From: Bacillota bacterium
Lineage (GTDB): Bacteria; Bacillota; Desulfotomaculia; Desulfotomaculales; JAJYZD01
Assembly: GCA_021800315.1 (NCBI GenBank)
Contig: JAJYZD010000027.1
Coordinates: 1-21,728, forward strand
Reading direction: 5' to 3'
Length of the DNA: 21,728 bases
Every line of letters begins with the position of its first letter. Positions within the stretch are counted from its first letter, which is position 1. The notes beneath the pieces are model-generated. The model searched no databases. It saw only the letters and a list, made by a program, of their open reading frames with translations, and had not been told where the DNA came from. The translations under genes were made by a program, and so were the position numbers. Positions 1 to 7,249 of the stretch are shown here, one piece after another.

Positions 1-186
1 TGCTCCTCGGATTCGAGATGCCACAGAGATACCGACCATTGTCCAGGGAAGCGCATTATGGATATTCGACGCTACAGCCCATTTTTCATGCCGGGGGGCG
101 CCGCATCAGCGGCATGGGAAACTGCTCCGGGATTGGCCGCCTTCGGAAAACCAACGCGGCCGGGGGACGCCTTTGGAAAAAATCTC

Positions 187-215
187 TTGCAATGCGTGCC
201 ACAATGTGCTACCCT
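187..215 (+). promoter_or_regulatory. Possible promoter of the toxin-antitoxin pair
   Basis: A TTGCAA box (187-192) and a TACCCT box (210-215) are separated by 17 bp, and a TG one base before the second box gives an extended -10. The -10 match is only 3 of 6. A start site near 222 would leave almost no leader before ATG 228, so the assignment is weak. The rest of 1-186 shows no convincing gene. Confidence 0.25.
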
Positions 216-227
216 TCTAAGAGGAGG

Positions 228-542
228 ATGGGGGGGCGTGCCCCGTTGGTAATCAACACGATCTTGTGGAACGATGACCGTACATTTCACATCGCTAAAC
301 ATGGCATTGAGATTCATGAAGTTGAAGAAGCCGTGTACGACGATCCCTACGGCACAACCAAAAAGATGGCATCTTCACAGAGGGATTCCACTCAATACAT
401 ATATAGATTATTAGGGAGATCAACCAATGGCCGGTACATTGCTTTTTTCTATATCTATCACGGCCGCGGCGTCGCCTACCCAGTTACGGCCCGGGATATG
501 ACCGGAGCGGAAAGGAGATCCTACAGTGCCTTCAAACGGTAG
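228..542 (+). CDS. BrnT-like ribonuclease toxin of a type II toxin-antitoxin system
   Basis: This 104-residue protein has the layout of the BrnT toxin family, small RNase folds that cleave RNA and are held in check by a partner antitoxin. Visible family features are an N-terminal aromatic/acidic segment (ILWNDDRTFHIAKHGI), the EVEEAVYDDP stretch, a central basic strand with LGRSTNGRYIAFFYIY, and the C-terminal ARDMTGAERRSY signature (compare ARxMTxxERRxY). ATG 228 was chosen because AGGAGG directly precedes it; the spacing is unusually tight, and ATG 192, ATG 204 or TTG 246 are alternatives. The gene overlaps the antitoxin gene by 17 bp, typical of translational coupling. The family call is by eye, and a DUF4258-type relative is possible. 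Confidence 0.72.
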   Translation: MGGRAPLVINTILWNDDRTFHIAKHGIEIHEVEEAVYDDPYGTTKKMASSQRDSTQYIYRLLGRSTNGRYIAFFYIYHGRGVAYPVTARDMTGAERRSYSAFKR

Positions 543-912
543 AAAGCCGTCCGTACCACAATTTACTTCCATAGAAGAAATGGCGGAGTTCTTCGATCAC
601 ACGGACAGCGAAGAACTCGCCTGGGAAGATGCCGACGTAAAATATGTCAGGCCCAATATGGTGCACGTGTCGATCAGAATCCCCGCCGAGGACCTCAAAG
701 CCATCAGAAAAAAGGCTGTTGCCATGGGTATAGGGTACACTGCCGCCATAAGAATGCTGTTGCACCAAGCTGTCGCGCAGGAAACCGGTACCGGCCGCCG
801 GCTCTATGTGTCCGGCACCCGGCGCCGGCCTGACGTGCTCCGGGAAGACAACTGCCCTGATCCGGGCATCCGCTCCAGGATCCAAAAGAGAAAAACCAAA
901 CCCGATCAATAG
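526..912 (+). CDS. CopG/ribbon-helix-helix antitoxin (BrnA-like)
   Basis: This 128-residue protein starts at GTG 526, which has an AAAGGAGA ribosome site 7-8 bases upstream. It opens with FTSIEEMAEFFDHTDSEEL, a segment typical of the CopG antitoxin group that pairs with BrnT-like toxins and probably wraps the toxin. A ribbon-helix-helix domain follows (about residues 48-85): the strand VHVSIRIPAEDLKAIRKKA and the helix IGYTAAIRMLLHQAV. By analogy with the family, it should neutralise the toxin and repress its own operon as a dimer. The C-terminal 40 residues are basic and proline-rich, longer than in most antitoxins of this type, which usually stop soon after the second helix. The order toxin-then-antitoxin is the brnTA order. 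Confidence 0.75.
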   Translation: MPSNGRKPSVPQFTSIEEMAEFFDHTDSEELAWEDADVKYVRPNMVHVSIRIPAEDLKAIRKKAVAMGIGYTAAIRMLLHQAVAQETGTGRRLYVSGTRRRPDVLREDNCPDPGIRSRIQKRKTKPDQ

Positions 913-970
913 TCTCCCGGACAGCCTACCCATCCGCCTATAACATAACCCGCATTAGCCGCCGGCCCGT

Positions 971-1510
971 TTAACCGTACTTCACGTCGCGAAACCCCGC
1001 CAGGCGGAAGGTCGTTGTCGATCCCATGAAGTCATAACTCTTAATGTCATCCTCAACCGGATATCCCTCGACGGCCCGGGCCCCCTGCGCCCGGGCATAA
1101 TCGACCGCGGCCCGTAACAGGTCCGGCGTCACCCCCTGGCGGCGGAGTGTGCGGTCGATCAGAAAGCACACCACCGGCCAGACTGGGACATCGTCTACCC
1201 GGGCCAACACTTTCGACCGCTCCAAGGCCGCATAGGTTTCCCGCGGCGCAATTGAACACCAGGCGAGTGGCTCCCCGCCGAGGTAGCCCAGCACGCCGAC
1301 CGGGGTTCCTTCAGCCACGAACTTTTCAAGCGCCGCCCGACGGCTCGCTTTGGTTGAATTACGAAACTCCGTACTGGTCAGGCGCCACCGCATGCACCAG
1401 CACCAGCCGAAGTTACCGTGGTCCACGCCGAACCGGACCAGGTCGGGCCACCGCTCCGGCGAGACCGGCTGGAACTCCAGGACGGGTCTGTCCCCAGTGG
1501 CCAACGGCAC
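971..1510 (-). CDS. GNAT-family N-acetyltransferase
   Basis: A GCN5-related acetyltransferase of about 179 residues that would move an acetyl group from acetyl-CoA to an unknown amine. Visible features are the acceptor half (PVSPERWPDLVRFG, then GWCWCMRWR), strand 4 with GVLGYLGGEPLAWCSIAPRE, the acetyl-CoA-binding part PVWPVVCFLIDRTLRRQGVTPDLLRAAVDYA with the RRQGV pyrophosphate loop, and the closing AFGF-like element FMGSTTTFRLAGF. GTG 1510 is preferred because AAGGAG lies 10 bases upstream; an in-frame TTG at 1531 would add seven residues. Relatives often end with a basic tail after AGFREV; this one stops at DVKYG, so it may be slightly short. It is convergent with the toxin-antitoxin pair and 86 bp downstream of hisS. 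Confidence 0.75.
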   Translation of the reverse strand: MPLATGDRPVLEFQPVSPERWPDLVRFGVDHGNFGWCWCMRWRLTSTEFRNSTKASRRAALEKFVAEGTPVGVLGYLGGEPLAWCSIAPRETYAALERSKVLARVDDVPVWPVVCFLIDRTLRRQGVTPDLLRAAVDYARAQGARAVEGYPVEDDIKSYDFMGSTTTFRLAGFRDVKYG

Positions 1511-1596
1511 GCGTTGCCAACTCCTTCCCAATAGCCCCCGGTTCGCATTCCCCAGGCTTGCTCCATGAGCACAGTTGCCTCCCTACGACCGTACCG

Positions 1597-2916
1597 TCAA
1601 CCGCCCACTACGGATCCAACCTGCGCGCGGGGCACCGTCTTTTGCTCGCCCGTGGCCAGATCCTTTACCTGGACCGTGCCCTGGGTCATCTCGTTCTCCC
1701 CCAGGATCAGCGCCCAGCGGGCGCCGGCGGCCTTGGCGTAGGCCAGGCCGTCCCGCACCCTGCTCTCCGGGTAGAGCGTGGTCCGGACCTGGTTTTCCCG
1801 CAGGTCGGCGGCCAGGTTACCCGCCACGGCTAGGGATCCCGGGTCCACCGCGATCACCACGGCCGCCGGTCCGGCGTGGGCGGCGGGCAGGGCTTGAATC
1901 CTGTCCAGGGCGGCGTAGAAGCGGTCCAGGCCCAGGGAGATGCCCGTGGCCGGCTTGTTCAGACCGAAGACACCCGTGAGGCTGTCGTAGCGGCCGCCCG
2001 AACAGACGCTGCCCATTTCCGGGCATTTGAGGAGGGTGGTTTCGAAGACCGGCCCGGTATAGTAAGCCAGGCCGCGGACGATCGAGATGTCGAAGGTCCA
2101 GTTCTCCGCCGGCAGGCCGCTTTCCACCAGCATGCGCCCCATTTCGGCCAGCTCTCCTATCCCCTCCTGCGCGACACCGCTCCCGGCGAAGATATCCCGC
2201 AGGGCCGAAAGCCACTGCTCCCGGCCGGAAGCCACCTTGAGCACTTCCAGAATGCGCCCGGCAGCGGGCGCGGACAGGAACTGGCTCTCTTCCAGAGCAC
2301 TGGTAATGCGGGGCAGTCCCTCTTTTTCCAGCTTGTCCAGGATGCGCAGGACCTCCGGCAGGTGCTCCCCGGCAAACCCGGCCAACTCCGGCAGGCCGTT
2401 CAGGATCTTGCGGTTGTTGATTCTCACCAGGTACTCCCGGATGTTCAGGCGTTCAAAGACGCGGCCCATCAGGCGGACCAGTTCGGCATCGGCCACCGGT
2501 GACCTGGTCCCCACAATGTCGGCGTCGCACTGGATGAACTCGCGGTAGCGGCCGGCCTGGGGTCTCTCGCCCCGCCAGACCGGCCCGGCCTGGTATCTCT
2601 TGAACAGCCGGGGCAGGTTCGGGTTGGCCGCCACCACCCGGGAAAGCGGCACCGTCAGGTCGAAGCGCAAACCCTTCTTCGTGCCGTCGCCCTCTTCCTT
2701 GCTGCCCTGCACGTTGTAGATGATGACGTCCAGAGTCTCCCGGTCCTTGGCCAGGATGTCCCAGCGTTCCACGGCCGGCGTCTCCAGGGGCACGAAGCCG
2801 AATAGCTCGCACGTTTCCCGGAATACCCGGACAATCTCCTGTCTTACCGCGGCCTCCCCGGGCAGATAGTCCCGGAAGCCGCTCAATGTCACCGGTTTTA
2901 TGTAACATACCCCCAA
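1597..2916 (-). CDS. hisS: Histidyl-tRNA synthetase
   Basis: A class II aminoacyl-tRNA synthetase of about 439 residues that charges tRNA-His. Motif 1 is in the N-terminal GFRDYLPGEAAVRQEI region. Motif 2 is seen in FKRYQAGPVWRGERPQAGRY followed by REFIQCDADIVGT. The histidine motifs are IVRGLAYYTGPVFE and CSGGRYDSLTG, and motif 3 is GISLGLDRF. The C-terminal HGTP anticodon-binding domain runs from AAVVIAVDP to the end. The catalytic arginine before GLAYYTG is kept, so this is a synthetase and not the HisZ regulator. The usual aspartate of RGLDYYTG is alanine here. The start is uncertain: TTG 2916 sits two bases after the rmuC stop with a weak GGAAGA site, and GTG 2892 would give 431 residues. 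There is no T-box upstream, and the usual hisS-aspS linkage is absent. Confidence 0.93.
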   Translation of the reverse strand: MGVCYIKPVTLSGFRDYLPGEAAVRQEIVRVFRETCELFGFVPLETPAVERWDILAKDRETLDVIIYNVQGSKEEGDGTKKGLRFDLTVPLSRVVAANPNLPRLFKRYQAGPVWRGERPQAGRYREFIQCDADIVGTRSPVADAELVRLMGRVFERLNIREYLVRINNRKILNGLPELAGFAGEHLPEVLRILDKLEKEGLPRITSALEESQFLSAPAAGRILEVLKVASGREQWLSALRDIFAGSGVAQEGIGELAEMGRMLVESGLPAENWTFDISIVRGLAYYTGPVFETTLLKCPEMGSVCSGGRYDSLTGVFGLNKPATGISLGLDRFYAALDRIQALPAAHAGPAAVVIAVDPGSLAVAGNLAADLRENQVRTTLYPESRVRDGLAYAKAAGARWALILGENEMTQGTVQVKDLATGEQKTVPRAQVGSVVGG

Positions 2917-2918
2917 AA

Positions 2919-3941
2919 TCAGTCTTCCAGTTCCAGGTTTTCCTCTCCGGCTATTTCCATGCGCAGGATATCGTCCAAAAACCTCTTGTAGCGGGTCACG
3001 TGAGTGTTGCCGACCCGGTAGGATTCCGCCGCCCGCTCCAGGCTCCGCCCCATCTCCTCGTATTTCTTGTAAAACGAGTTGAACGACCGTTCCAGTCCGG
3101 ACAGACCTTTTTGCAACTCCCTGGCCTTTTTGACCATCTCCAGGTTGCGCACGCCCAGCACCACCACCTGGAGAAAGGCGTAAAAGGTGTTGGGGCTGAC
3201 CGGGATGACGCCGCTGGCCTGGGCGAACTCGAAGATGGCCGACGGTTCGCCGAGATGGTTTTCCATGGCTATGGTCTCGTAGTAGATGGCTTCCGAAGGA
3301 ATGAACATCAGGGCGAATTCGGTGGTCCCCAGGTCGGGCCGGATGTATTTGGTCCGGATGCTGTTGATCTGCACCCTCAGCGCCCCCTCGTACTCCTTCC
3401 AACAGAGGCTGCGCTCCCCGTCGTCGCCGGCCTCCAGGTAGCGCCGGTAGGCGTCGCGGGGAAATTTGGCGTCGATGGGCACCACGGTGTCCTTCAGGAT
3501 GACCGCGGCATCCACCTTCTCCCGCCCGTTAACCGCGTACTGGCGCTGCCAGATCCCCCGGGGCAGGATCCGCTCCAGCATCTCCTCGAGAATGACCTCC
3601 CCGTAAGCGCCGCGCAGCCGGGGAGCCTGGAGGATGTCCTTCAGGGACTGGCCCAGCTTCTGGGCCTCCTCCTGTTGCTGGACCATCTTCCGCACCGTCT
3701 CCCCCAGTTGGTTGATGGTGCGCAGGGTGGCCACGGCGTTGCCGGCGATCAGGTCCTTGGAGCGCTCCACCTCGCTGCGCGTACACTCGAGCTGGGTGCG
3801 CAACCCTTCTTGAAAAGAGGCCAGTTGCTCCTTTACCGCGGCGTCCACCCGGCGGGGCAGTTCGTCGGCCCGGCGTTTGAGGAAATACCAGATAAAGAGG
3901 AGCGCAGCCAGAAACAACAGGCTTACGATGACGGATGGCAC
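2919..3941 (-). CDS. rmuC: RmuC family DNA recombination protein
   Basis: A 340-residue protein of the RmuC family, which limits inversions at repeats and is predicted to be a nuclease related to the restriction endonuclease fold. The N-terminus has one membrane anchor (VIVSLLFLAALLFIWYFL). A coiled-coil stretch follows (about residues 20-90, rich in E, Q and R). The RmuC core then contains LRGAYGEVILEEMLERILP, VDAAVILKDTVVPIDAKFP and FALMFIPSEAIYYE. The acidic-lysine signature D-A-V...PIDAKFP is intact. The start is GTG 3941 behind a GGGGGAGG site five bases away; the longer reading frame upstream overlaps the divergent gene. It is followed within a few bases by hisS, so the two are probably one operon. 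Confidence 0.9.
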   Translation of the reverse strand: MPSVIVSLLFLAALLFIWYFLKRRADELPRRVDAAVKEQLASFQEGLRTQLECTRSEVERSKDLIAGNAVATLRTINQLGETVRKMVQQQEEAQKLGQSLKDILQAPRLRGAYGEVILEEMLERILPRGIWQRQYAVNGREKVDAAVILKDTVVPIDAKFPRDAYRRYLEAGDDGERSLCWKEYEGALRVQINSIRTKYIRPDLGTTEFALMFIPSEAIYYETIAMENHLGEPSAIFEFAQASGVIPVSPNTFYAFLQVVVLGVRNLEMVKKARELQKGLSGLERSFNSFYKKYEEMGRSLERAAESYRVGNTHVTRYKRFLDDILRMEIAGEENLELED

Positions 3942-3971
3942 CGGTACCTCCCCCTTTCCCCCGGTCCCTTG

Positions 3972-3980
3972 TGGTATAAT
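3972..3980 (+). promoter_or_regulatory. Extended -10 promoter of the enzyme I-like gene
   Basis: TGGTATAAT at 3972-3980 is a perfect TATAAT with an extended TGn element. No good -35 box lies 16-18 bp upstream, which is usual for extended -10 promoters. A start near 3987 would give a 24-nt leader containing the AAGGTGG site that precedes TTG 4011. It lies between the divergent rmuC and enzyme I-like genes. Confidence 0.55.
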
Positions 3981-4010
3981 CATCTCATCCGTAAAAAGGT
4001 GGTTGACCGC

Positions 4011-4955
4011 TTGGAGACAGACAGGAAAGTTCAGACCGCGCCCCCCGTCACAACCCGGGACGGGCACCGGGTTATGGTCACGGCCACCGCGTCCACCCCG
4101 GTCGAAGCCTCCCAGGCGGTGCGACTGGGAGCCGAAGGCATCGGTCTTTTCACCTGCGAAGCCCTTTACCGGGAAAAGATGCGCCCGCCCACCGAAGAAG
4201 AACTCCTGGCCGTTTACCGTCCCCTGGCCGAAGTCCCGGGCACCCGGCCGGCCGTCATCCGGCTGCCCGACCTGGACTGGCAGGAGTGGCCGGATCACGG
4301 GCGGGAAAAAAATCCGGCCCTGGGTCGCCGCGGTATCAGACTGGCCCTGGCCGTTCCCGGCTTGCTGCGGCCCCAACTGCGGGCCGTCCTGCGGGCCGGG
4401 GCCGCGCGTCCGGTGCGTCTGGCCCTGCCGTTCGTCAGTTCCGTCAACGAGGTCCTGAGGGTCAAACAACTCCTGTCCGAACTGGCGGAAGAACTCGCCG
4501 GCACGTTAGTTGCCGTCCCGTACGTCGGCCTGATGGCCGACCTGCCGGCGGTGGCGGCCGCGATCGACATCATGGCCTGCGAAACCAGTTTTTTTCACGT
4601 GGGTGACAACCTGATCAAGTACCTGATGGGTACGGACGACGGGAACGGACCCGACCTCTTCGACGCCGCCTTTCTCCAGCAGTGCCGGATTTTGATCGAA
4701 AACGCGCACAGCCGGCACAAAAAGGTGGCCGTCAGCGCGGGCATAGTCCGCGAAGACGCCGCGGTGCCCGTGCTGATCGGCCTGGGCTTCGACGAATTAA
4801 CCGTACCGGCCGGGTCAGTCGCGCCAACCAGGCAACTGGTGCAACAAACCCATTATGCCGCATCCCGCCTGATCGCGGCCAAAACCCTGTCCTTCCGGGA
4901 CCCCCGGGAAGCCCGGGCCTATGCCGCGGACGCGCTGGCCAAGGGCCGCGTCTAG
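4011..4955 (+). CDS. Stand-alone enzyme I-like PEP-binding TIM-barrel protein, probably non-catalytic
   Basis: This 314-residue protein matches only the C-terminal PEP-binding barrel of PTS enzyme I (PtsI) and related PEP-utilising enzymes. Landmarks in order: GAEGIGLFTCEALY (enzyme I GIGLxRTEFL), VIRLPDLDW (VRTxDIGGDK), NPALGRRGIRLAL (NPFLGWRxIR), LPFVSSVNEV (PMISxxEEV), VGLMADLPAV (GxMxEIPA), FFHVGDNLIKYLMGTDDGN (FFSIGTNDLxQYxxAxDRxN), and VSAGIVREDAAVPVLIGLGFDEL (xCGExAxDPxAxxxLxGLG). The phosphohistidine swivel domain and the HPr-binding domain are absent. The arginine of RTEF, the barrel glutamate, the TN pair, the arginine of DRxN and the catalytic cysteine are all changed. It probably binds a ligand or a partner but cannot do the PTS reaction. 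TTG 4011 was chosen for its AAGGTGG site. The stop lies four bases from the convergent usp gene. Confidence 0.8.
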   Translation: METDRKVQTAPPVTTRDGHRVMVTATASTPVEASQAVRLGAEGIGLFTCEALYREKMRPPTEEELLAVYRPLAEVPGTRPAVIRLPDLDWQEWPDHGREKNPALGRRGIRLALAVPGLLRPQLRAVLRAGAARPVRLALPFVSSVNEVLRVKQLLSELAEELAGTLVAVPYVGLMADLPAVAAAIDIMACETSFFHVGDNLIKYLMGTDDGNGPDLFDAAFLQQCRILIENAHSRHKKVAVSAGIVREDAAVPVLIGLGFDELTVPAGSVAPTRQLVQQTHYAASRLIAAKTLSFRDPREARAYAADALAKGRV

Positions 4956-4959
4956 CGCC

Positions 4960-5370
4960 CTACTTGACGAGGGTCACCGGACACTTGACCAGATGGATAA
5001 CCTGGTGGCTCACGCTGCCCAGGATCAAGCCCTTCAGGTCGCCCATGCCCCTGGTCCCCATGACGATCTGGTCGAAACCGTGGTTTTCGGCGTACCTGGC
5101 GATCGATTCGCCCGGATCTCCGTAGACGGTGGCCTTTTCCACCGGCCGACCCGTAAAAACGGCGGCGGCCCGGGCCAGGGACTCTTCCGCGAACTGCTTG
5201 AGGTCATCGTCCATCTGGGGCATGGGCAACTCGGCAAAAAACTTCAGGTACCTCTCCACCGGAATAATGACCTGCAGCAGGGTAATCTGCGCCCCGGGCA
5301 TAAGGGCGGCGAAGGCCGCGGCCCTCTGCGCGTTTTCCGAACCGTCGACCGCCACCAGCACTTTGGTCAA
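4960..5370 (-). CDS. Universal stress protein, UspA family
   Basis: A 136-residue cytoplasmic single-domain Usp. It begins with the usual first strand LTKVLVAVDGSENAQRA and ends with the ATP-binding signature GxxGxxxxxxxxxG(S/T): MGTRGMGDLKGLILGSVSHQV followed by CPVTLVK. By analogy it would be an ATP-binding Usp that dimerises under stress or energy limitation; its exact role is unknown. The start is TTG 5370, nine bases after AGGGGG; in-frame codons further upstream lack a ribosome site. It lies downstream of a 89-residue orphan gene but behind that gene's terminator, so it probably has its own promoter, which I could not identify with confidence. Confidence 0.87.
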   Translation of the reverse strand: MTKVLVAVDGSENAQRAAAFAALMPGAQITLLQVIIPVERYLKFFAELPMPQMDDDLKQFAEESLARAAAVFTGRPVEKATVYGDPGESIARYAENHGFDQIVMGTRGMGDLKGLILGSVSHQVIHLVKCPVTLVK

Positions 5371-5428
5371 AACACCGCACCCCCTGCCTAGTATTTCGGC
5401 CGGCCGGGACAAAATTCCTTTTTAACAC

Positions 5429-5454
5429 AAAAAAAAGGGGCCTCGCGCGGCCCC
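5429..5454 (-). terminator. Intrinsic terminator after the 89-residue orphan gene
   Basis: On the minus strand a GGGGCC...GGCCCC hairpin (5437-5454, six-base loop) is followed directly by eight T residues (5436-5429). It begins inside the stop codon of the orphan gene and separates it from usp. Confidence 0.85.
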
Positions 5455-5723
5455 TAGATTACACCTTTTTCCAGATGGGCGACGGCCCATATTATGCTCG
5501 TCACCATTTCTCCCACGTTTTCTTCCAGCATATGCCGGGAGTTCAGGCTGTAGGGGAATGAGCGGTCGGAGCGCAGGTGGACGCGCAGGTGCAGTCTGGA
5601 CCGGTCGTCGGCCTTGAAAGCTTCCCTGACCCCGACCACCCCCCGGTGCCTGGCCATTACCTGTCGCTCCACCTCGGGCAGAACCCGTTCCACCTTTTCG
5701 TCGAACACAACTCCATGAGACAT
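5454..5723 (-). CDS. Conserved-looking small protein of unknown function
   Basis: An 89-residue soluble protein that I do not recognise. ATG 5723 follows AAAGGGGG by about six bases, and an intrinsic terminator starts at the stop codon, so it is a real single-gene unit. The sequence is well mixed: an N-terminal helix FDEKVERVLPEVERQVMARH, a strand-rich middle SRLHLRVHLRSDRSFPYSLN, and a C-terminal helix EENVGEMVTSIIWAVAHLEKG. There is no signal peptide, no cysteine cluster and no clear catalytic motif. A 16-bp perfect palindrome lies 65 bp upstream and may regulate it. It is adjacent to a Usp gene, which might mean a stress role, but this is only context. Confidence 0.7.
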   Translation of the reverse strand: MSHGVVFDEKVERVLPEVERQVMARHRGVVGVREAFKADDRSRLHLRVHLRSDRSFPYSLNSRHMLEENVGEMVTSIIWAVAHLEKGVI

Positions 5724-5787
5724 GTTGGCCCCCTTTCCGGTCCCGGCGCGGTTATCCGCCTTCCGGCACCCCGTTGCTACAGAATAT

Positions 5788-5803
5788 CGTACCACCTGGT
5801 ACG
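5788..5803. promoter_or_regulatory. Palindromic operator candidate
   Basis: CGTACCA-CC-TGGTACG is a perfect palindrome with 7-bp arms and a 2-bp centre. It lies 65 bp upstream of the orphan gene start (5723, minus), next to a minus-strand TATTCT box (5787-5782), so a dimeric repressor bound there would cover a promoter. No regulator gene is adjacent. Confidence 0.4.
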
Positions 5804-6100
5804 TAAGGACTGAATGAAAATTACGCCAGTAGTCGCTATTGCAAACCGAAACCTTTTCCGGGCCGTCCCAGCGGCAGGACCCGGGCCGCCCGGGCAACTG
5901 GCCCCGCCGGAGGTTTTGCCGGGCCGCCCAACGAATGACGACTGGCTCCGTTGAGCGGCGTCCGGCCGGCTTTTATGCGTCATATTACCCCCCCAAGGGT
6001 CATTGTGTTATACTAAATAAAAAATAAATGGTGCCTGGGCCCCGCGCGGCAGGGAATTGAGACATAGTATAGAATATATATGTATCTTGCATAAACAAAA
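5804..6100. other. Intergenic region upstream of the FBPase gene
   Basis: No gene is visible. A plus-strand extended -10, TGTTATACT (6006-6014), has only a poor -35 (TTACCC at 5985-5990, 18-bp spacer). A second AT-rich stretch with TTGAGA (6057-6062) and several TATAxx boxes (6069-6088) follows. Either could drive the downstream FBPase gene; the spacing favours the first. Confidence 0.35.
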
Positions 6101-6103
6101 GGT

Positions 6104-6151
6104 GGAGGAGGTGCCAAAACCCCCATGCGTTCGCATGCGGGTTTTACCATG
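6104..6151 (+). promoter_or_regulatory. Ribosome site, hairpin and start codon of the FBPase gene
   Basis: The strong site GGAGGAGGT (6104-6112) is 36 bases from the conserved start ATG 6149. Bases 6116-6145 can fold into a hairpin with a 7-bp AAAACCC/GGGTTTT lower stem, one C-C mismatch, a 5-bp upper stem and a 4-base loop. With the hairpin looped out, the ribosome site and ATG 6149 are six bases apart, a near-ideal distance. A second in-frame ATG (6125), 12 bases from the site, would be buried in the stem. Confidence 0.5.
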
Positions 6152-7243
6152 GGAAAAATATTGACCCTGTCCGTTATCAAGGCCGATGTCGGCGGTTTCG
6201 TAGGACACTCGGACGTCCATCCCGCCCTGTTGGAAAAGGCCAAGAGTTGCCTTTCGGCCAGTTCCATTCTCACCGATTTTCACGTGTCGCATGTCGGTGA
6301 TGATATAAACCTTATCATGACTCACTACGGCGGCCGTAACAACGGTGAAATCCACCACCTGGCCTGGGACACCTTCATCGCCTGCACGGAGGTGGCCAAG
6401 AGCCTGAAGCTATACGGGGCCGGCCAGGACCTCCTGTCCGACTCGTTCTCCGGCAATATGAGGGGCATGGGACCCGGCGTGGCCGAAATGGAGTTCGAAG
6501 AGAGACCCAGCGAACCGGTTATCGTTTTCATGGCGGACAAGACCGAACCCGGGGCCTGGAACCTGCCCGTGTACAAGATGTTCGCCGATCCCTTCAACAC
6601 CATCGGCCTGGTGATCGACCCCAAGGCCCACTGCGGCTTCAACTTCGAGGTCCGGGACCTCATCGAAAACAAGAAGGTCACCTTCGCCGCGCCGGAAGAA
6701 CTGTACGACCTGCTGGTCTTCATCGGGGCGCCGGGACGCTACTGCGTCAAGGCGGTCTTCCACAAGCAGACCGGTGAAATAGCGGCCGTCTCCAGCACCC
6801 AGCGTCTCAACCTGATGGCCGGGCGCTACGTGGGCAAAGACGATCCGGTTCTGATCGTCCGCTGCCAAAGCGGCCTCCCGGCCGTGGGTGAAGTTCTGGA
6901 GCCCTTCGCCAATCCCCACCTCGTCTCGGGCTGGATGCGCGGTTCCCACACCGGCCCGCTGATGCCGGTGCCGGTGGCCCAGGCCACCCCGGCCCGCTTC
7001 GACGGCCCGCCCAGGGTGGTGGCGCTCGGTTTCCAGATGTGCAACGGCAAACTGGTCGGGCCCCAGGACTTCTTCGCCGATCCCTCCTTCGACAACGCGC
7101 GCCGGAAGGCTCTCGACGTCGCCGACTACATGCGCACCCTCGGCCCCTTCGAGCCCCACCGGCTGCACTTGGAGGAGATGGAGTACACCACCTTGCCGGA
7201 CGTGATGCACCGCTTAAAGGACCGCTTCGTCAAACTGAGCTAG
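6149..7243 (+). CDS. fbp: Class V fructose-1,6-bisphosphate aldolase/phosphatase
   Basis: A 364-residue bifunctional gluconeogenic enzyme of the archaeal/deep-bacterial type. It joins glyceraldehyde-3-phosphate and dihydroxyacetone phosphate, then removes the C1 phosphate to give fructose-6-phosphate. Family residues are all visible: Asp13 and His20 (SVIKADVGGFVGHS), Asp51-Asp52 (VGDDI), Gln93, Asp130-Lys131 (ADKTEPGAWN), and the switching aldolase segment RYVGKDDP with Tyr227, the Schiff-base Lys230 and Asp232. These align with Tyr229, Lys232 and Asp234 of the Thermoproteus enzyme with a constant offset of two. That alignment and the usual N-terminus (MGK...SVIKAD) favour ATG 6149 over ATG 6125. 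The enzyme marks one-way gluconeogenesis in autotrophic or syntrophic anaerobes. It is a single-gene unit with a strong terminator. Confidence 0.95.
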   Translation: MGKILTLSVIKADVGGFVGHSDVHPALLEKAKSCLSASSILTDFHVSHVGDDINLIMTHYGGRNNGEIHHLAWDTFIACTEVAKSLKLYGAGQDLLSDSFSGNMRGMGPGVAEMEFEERPSEPVIVFMADKTEPGAWNLPVYKMFADPFNTIGLVIDPKAHCGFNFEVRDLIENKKVTFAAPEELYDLLVFIGAPGRYCVKAVFHKQTGEIAAVSSTQRLNLMAGRYVGKDDPVLIVRCQSGLPAVGEVLEPFANPHLVSGWMRGSHTGPLMPVPVAQATPARFDGPPRVVALGFQMCNGKLVGPQDFFADPSFDNARRKALDVADYMRTLGPFEPHRLHLEEMEYTTLPDVMHRLKDRFVKLS

Positions 7244-7249
7244 AACACC

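Noticed and set aside
18..227. Upstream extension of the toxin reading frame
   Set aside because: No ribosome site precedes the early starts and the extra 70 residues do not resemble the BrnT family.
2919..4955. Very long plus-strand open frame covering rmuC
   Set aside because: Only the part after 4011 is protein-like; the rest is the antisense shadow of rmuC.
6032..6053. G+C-rich dyad in the fbp leader as a terminator or riboswitch
   Set aside because: Pairing is interrupted by bulges, has no T tract, and matches no riboswitch I know.
6116..6145. Hairpin in the fbp leader read as a transcription attenuator
   Set aside because: Only four T follow the stem and there is no alternative pairing or leader peptide; the translational reading fits the spacing better.
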